From Nocardia arizonensis (GTDB lineage: Bacteria > Actinomycetota > Actinomycetes > Mycobacteriales > Mycobacteriaceae): DNA of 64,000 bases. Both the position numbers and the translations under genes were made by a program. Position 1 is the stretch's first letter. The number at the start of each line of letters is the position of its first letter. Positions 63,971-64,000 of this stretch are shown here, piece after piece. The notes beneath the pieces were generated by a model. It was not told where the DNA came from. It was given only the letters and a program-made list of their open reading frames with translations, and did not search any database. The DNA lies in NCBI RefSeq assembly GCF_001310275.1, contig NZ_LGYZ01000081.1, positions 248,001 to 312,000 on the forward strand. The letters run 5' to 3'.

Positions 63971-64000
63971 AGAGGAGGCCGACCCCGTTGCAGGAACTGT
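63971..64000 (+). other. Ribosome-binding site and possible start of the next gene, cut by window end
   Basis: AGAGGAGG at 63971-63978 precedes TTG at 63988 (TTGCAGGAACTG). Spacing is right for a TTG start, but only four codons are visible, so nothing can be said of the product. Confidence 0.35.

Overview
The window is chromosomal DNA of a high-GC actinomycete of the mycolic-acid group (Mycobacteriales). A Nocardia is my best guess. The evidence is the very GC-rich codon use, frequent GTG starts, a cutinase-family esterase, PptT/PptH and a gene order that follows the Mycobacterium tuberculosis Rv2783c-Rv2861c neighbourhood. That order runs pnp, rpsO, ribF, SirR-type regulator, truB, pptT, pptH, then MATE exporter, nrnA-like, rbfA, DUF503, infB, ylxR, nusA, rimP, two Rv2843/Rv2844-like genes, efpA, cysG, cobB, cobO, chelatase, GNAT, mqo, hydrolase and map. 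I infer the synteny from remembered gene order, not from a search. No rRNA, tRNA or CRISPR array was seen.

Layout. 1-7 kb: RNA decay and ribosome genes (pnp, rpsO), flavin cofactor synthesis (ribF), a DtxR-type metal regulator, tRNA pseudouridylation (truB) and the opposed pair pptT/pptH (4'-phosphopantetheine attachment and removal). 7-12 kb: an accessory chaperone module made of an Hsp70-like ATPase, a large partner with fibronectin-III-type domains and a degenerate J-like segment, and a divergent GrpE-like factor. 12-20.6 kb: a minus-strand translation/transcription operon rimP-nusA-ylxR-infB-DUF503-rbfA-nrnA-MATE. 20.8-23 kb: an exported lipoprotein, a ferritin-like DUF4439 protein, a 59-aa membrane peptide and YaaA. 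23.2-26 kb: a TetR-OYE-SDR operon with an operator-like palindrome, inserted where proS would be expected. 26-29 kb: EfpA-type exporter and siroheme synthase. 29.2-32.1 kb: a deaminase and a kinase-like/DUF pair. 32-36.6 kb and 40.6-42.2 kb: cobalamin synthesis genes. 37-40.5 kb: mqo and two alpha/beta-hydrolase-like genes. 42.2-45.4 kb: methionine aminopeptidase, a membrane-anchored cutinase-like esterase and, upstream of it, two unannotated hydrophobic micro-ORFs (23 and 30 codons) separated by striking inverted repeats.

46-52.8 kb is a complete aminophosphonate utilisation locus: a GntR/HutC regulator with two operator-like palindromes, a FAD oxidase, a PhnX-like hydrolase, a substrate-binding lipoprotein, an ATPase and two permeases. 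The inferred route is import, oxidative deamination to a phosphono-aldehyde, then C-P cleavage. 54-56.4 kb is a scarred, locally AT-richer island with a DUF4254 gene, a 110-aa orphan, a Tn3-like transposase scrap, a 23-bp-arm palindrome and an IS21 istA/istB remnant abutting a truncated zinc-ribbon gene. 56.4-59.7 kb holds an arylsulfatase overlapping its formylglycine-generating enzyme. 60.4-64 kb holds a cysteine-rich ORF without a normal start codon, a PucR-type regulator, an acyl-CoA dehydrogenase with an operator-like repeat at its start, and a 45-aa membrane peptide.

The best candidates for something undescribed are the micro-ORF pair with competing hairpins upstream of the esterase (45.06-45.39 kb) and the Hsp70/GrpE-like/J-like module (7.05-11.92 kb).
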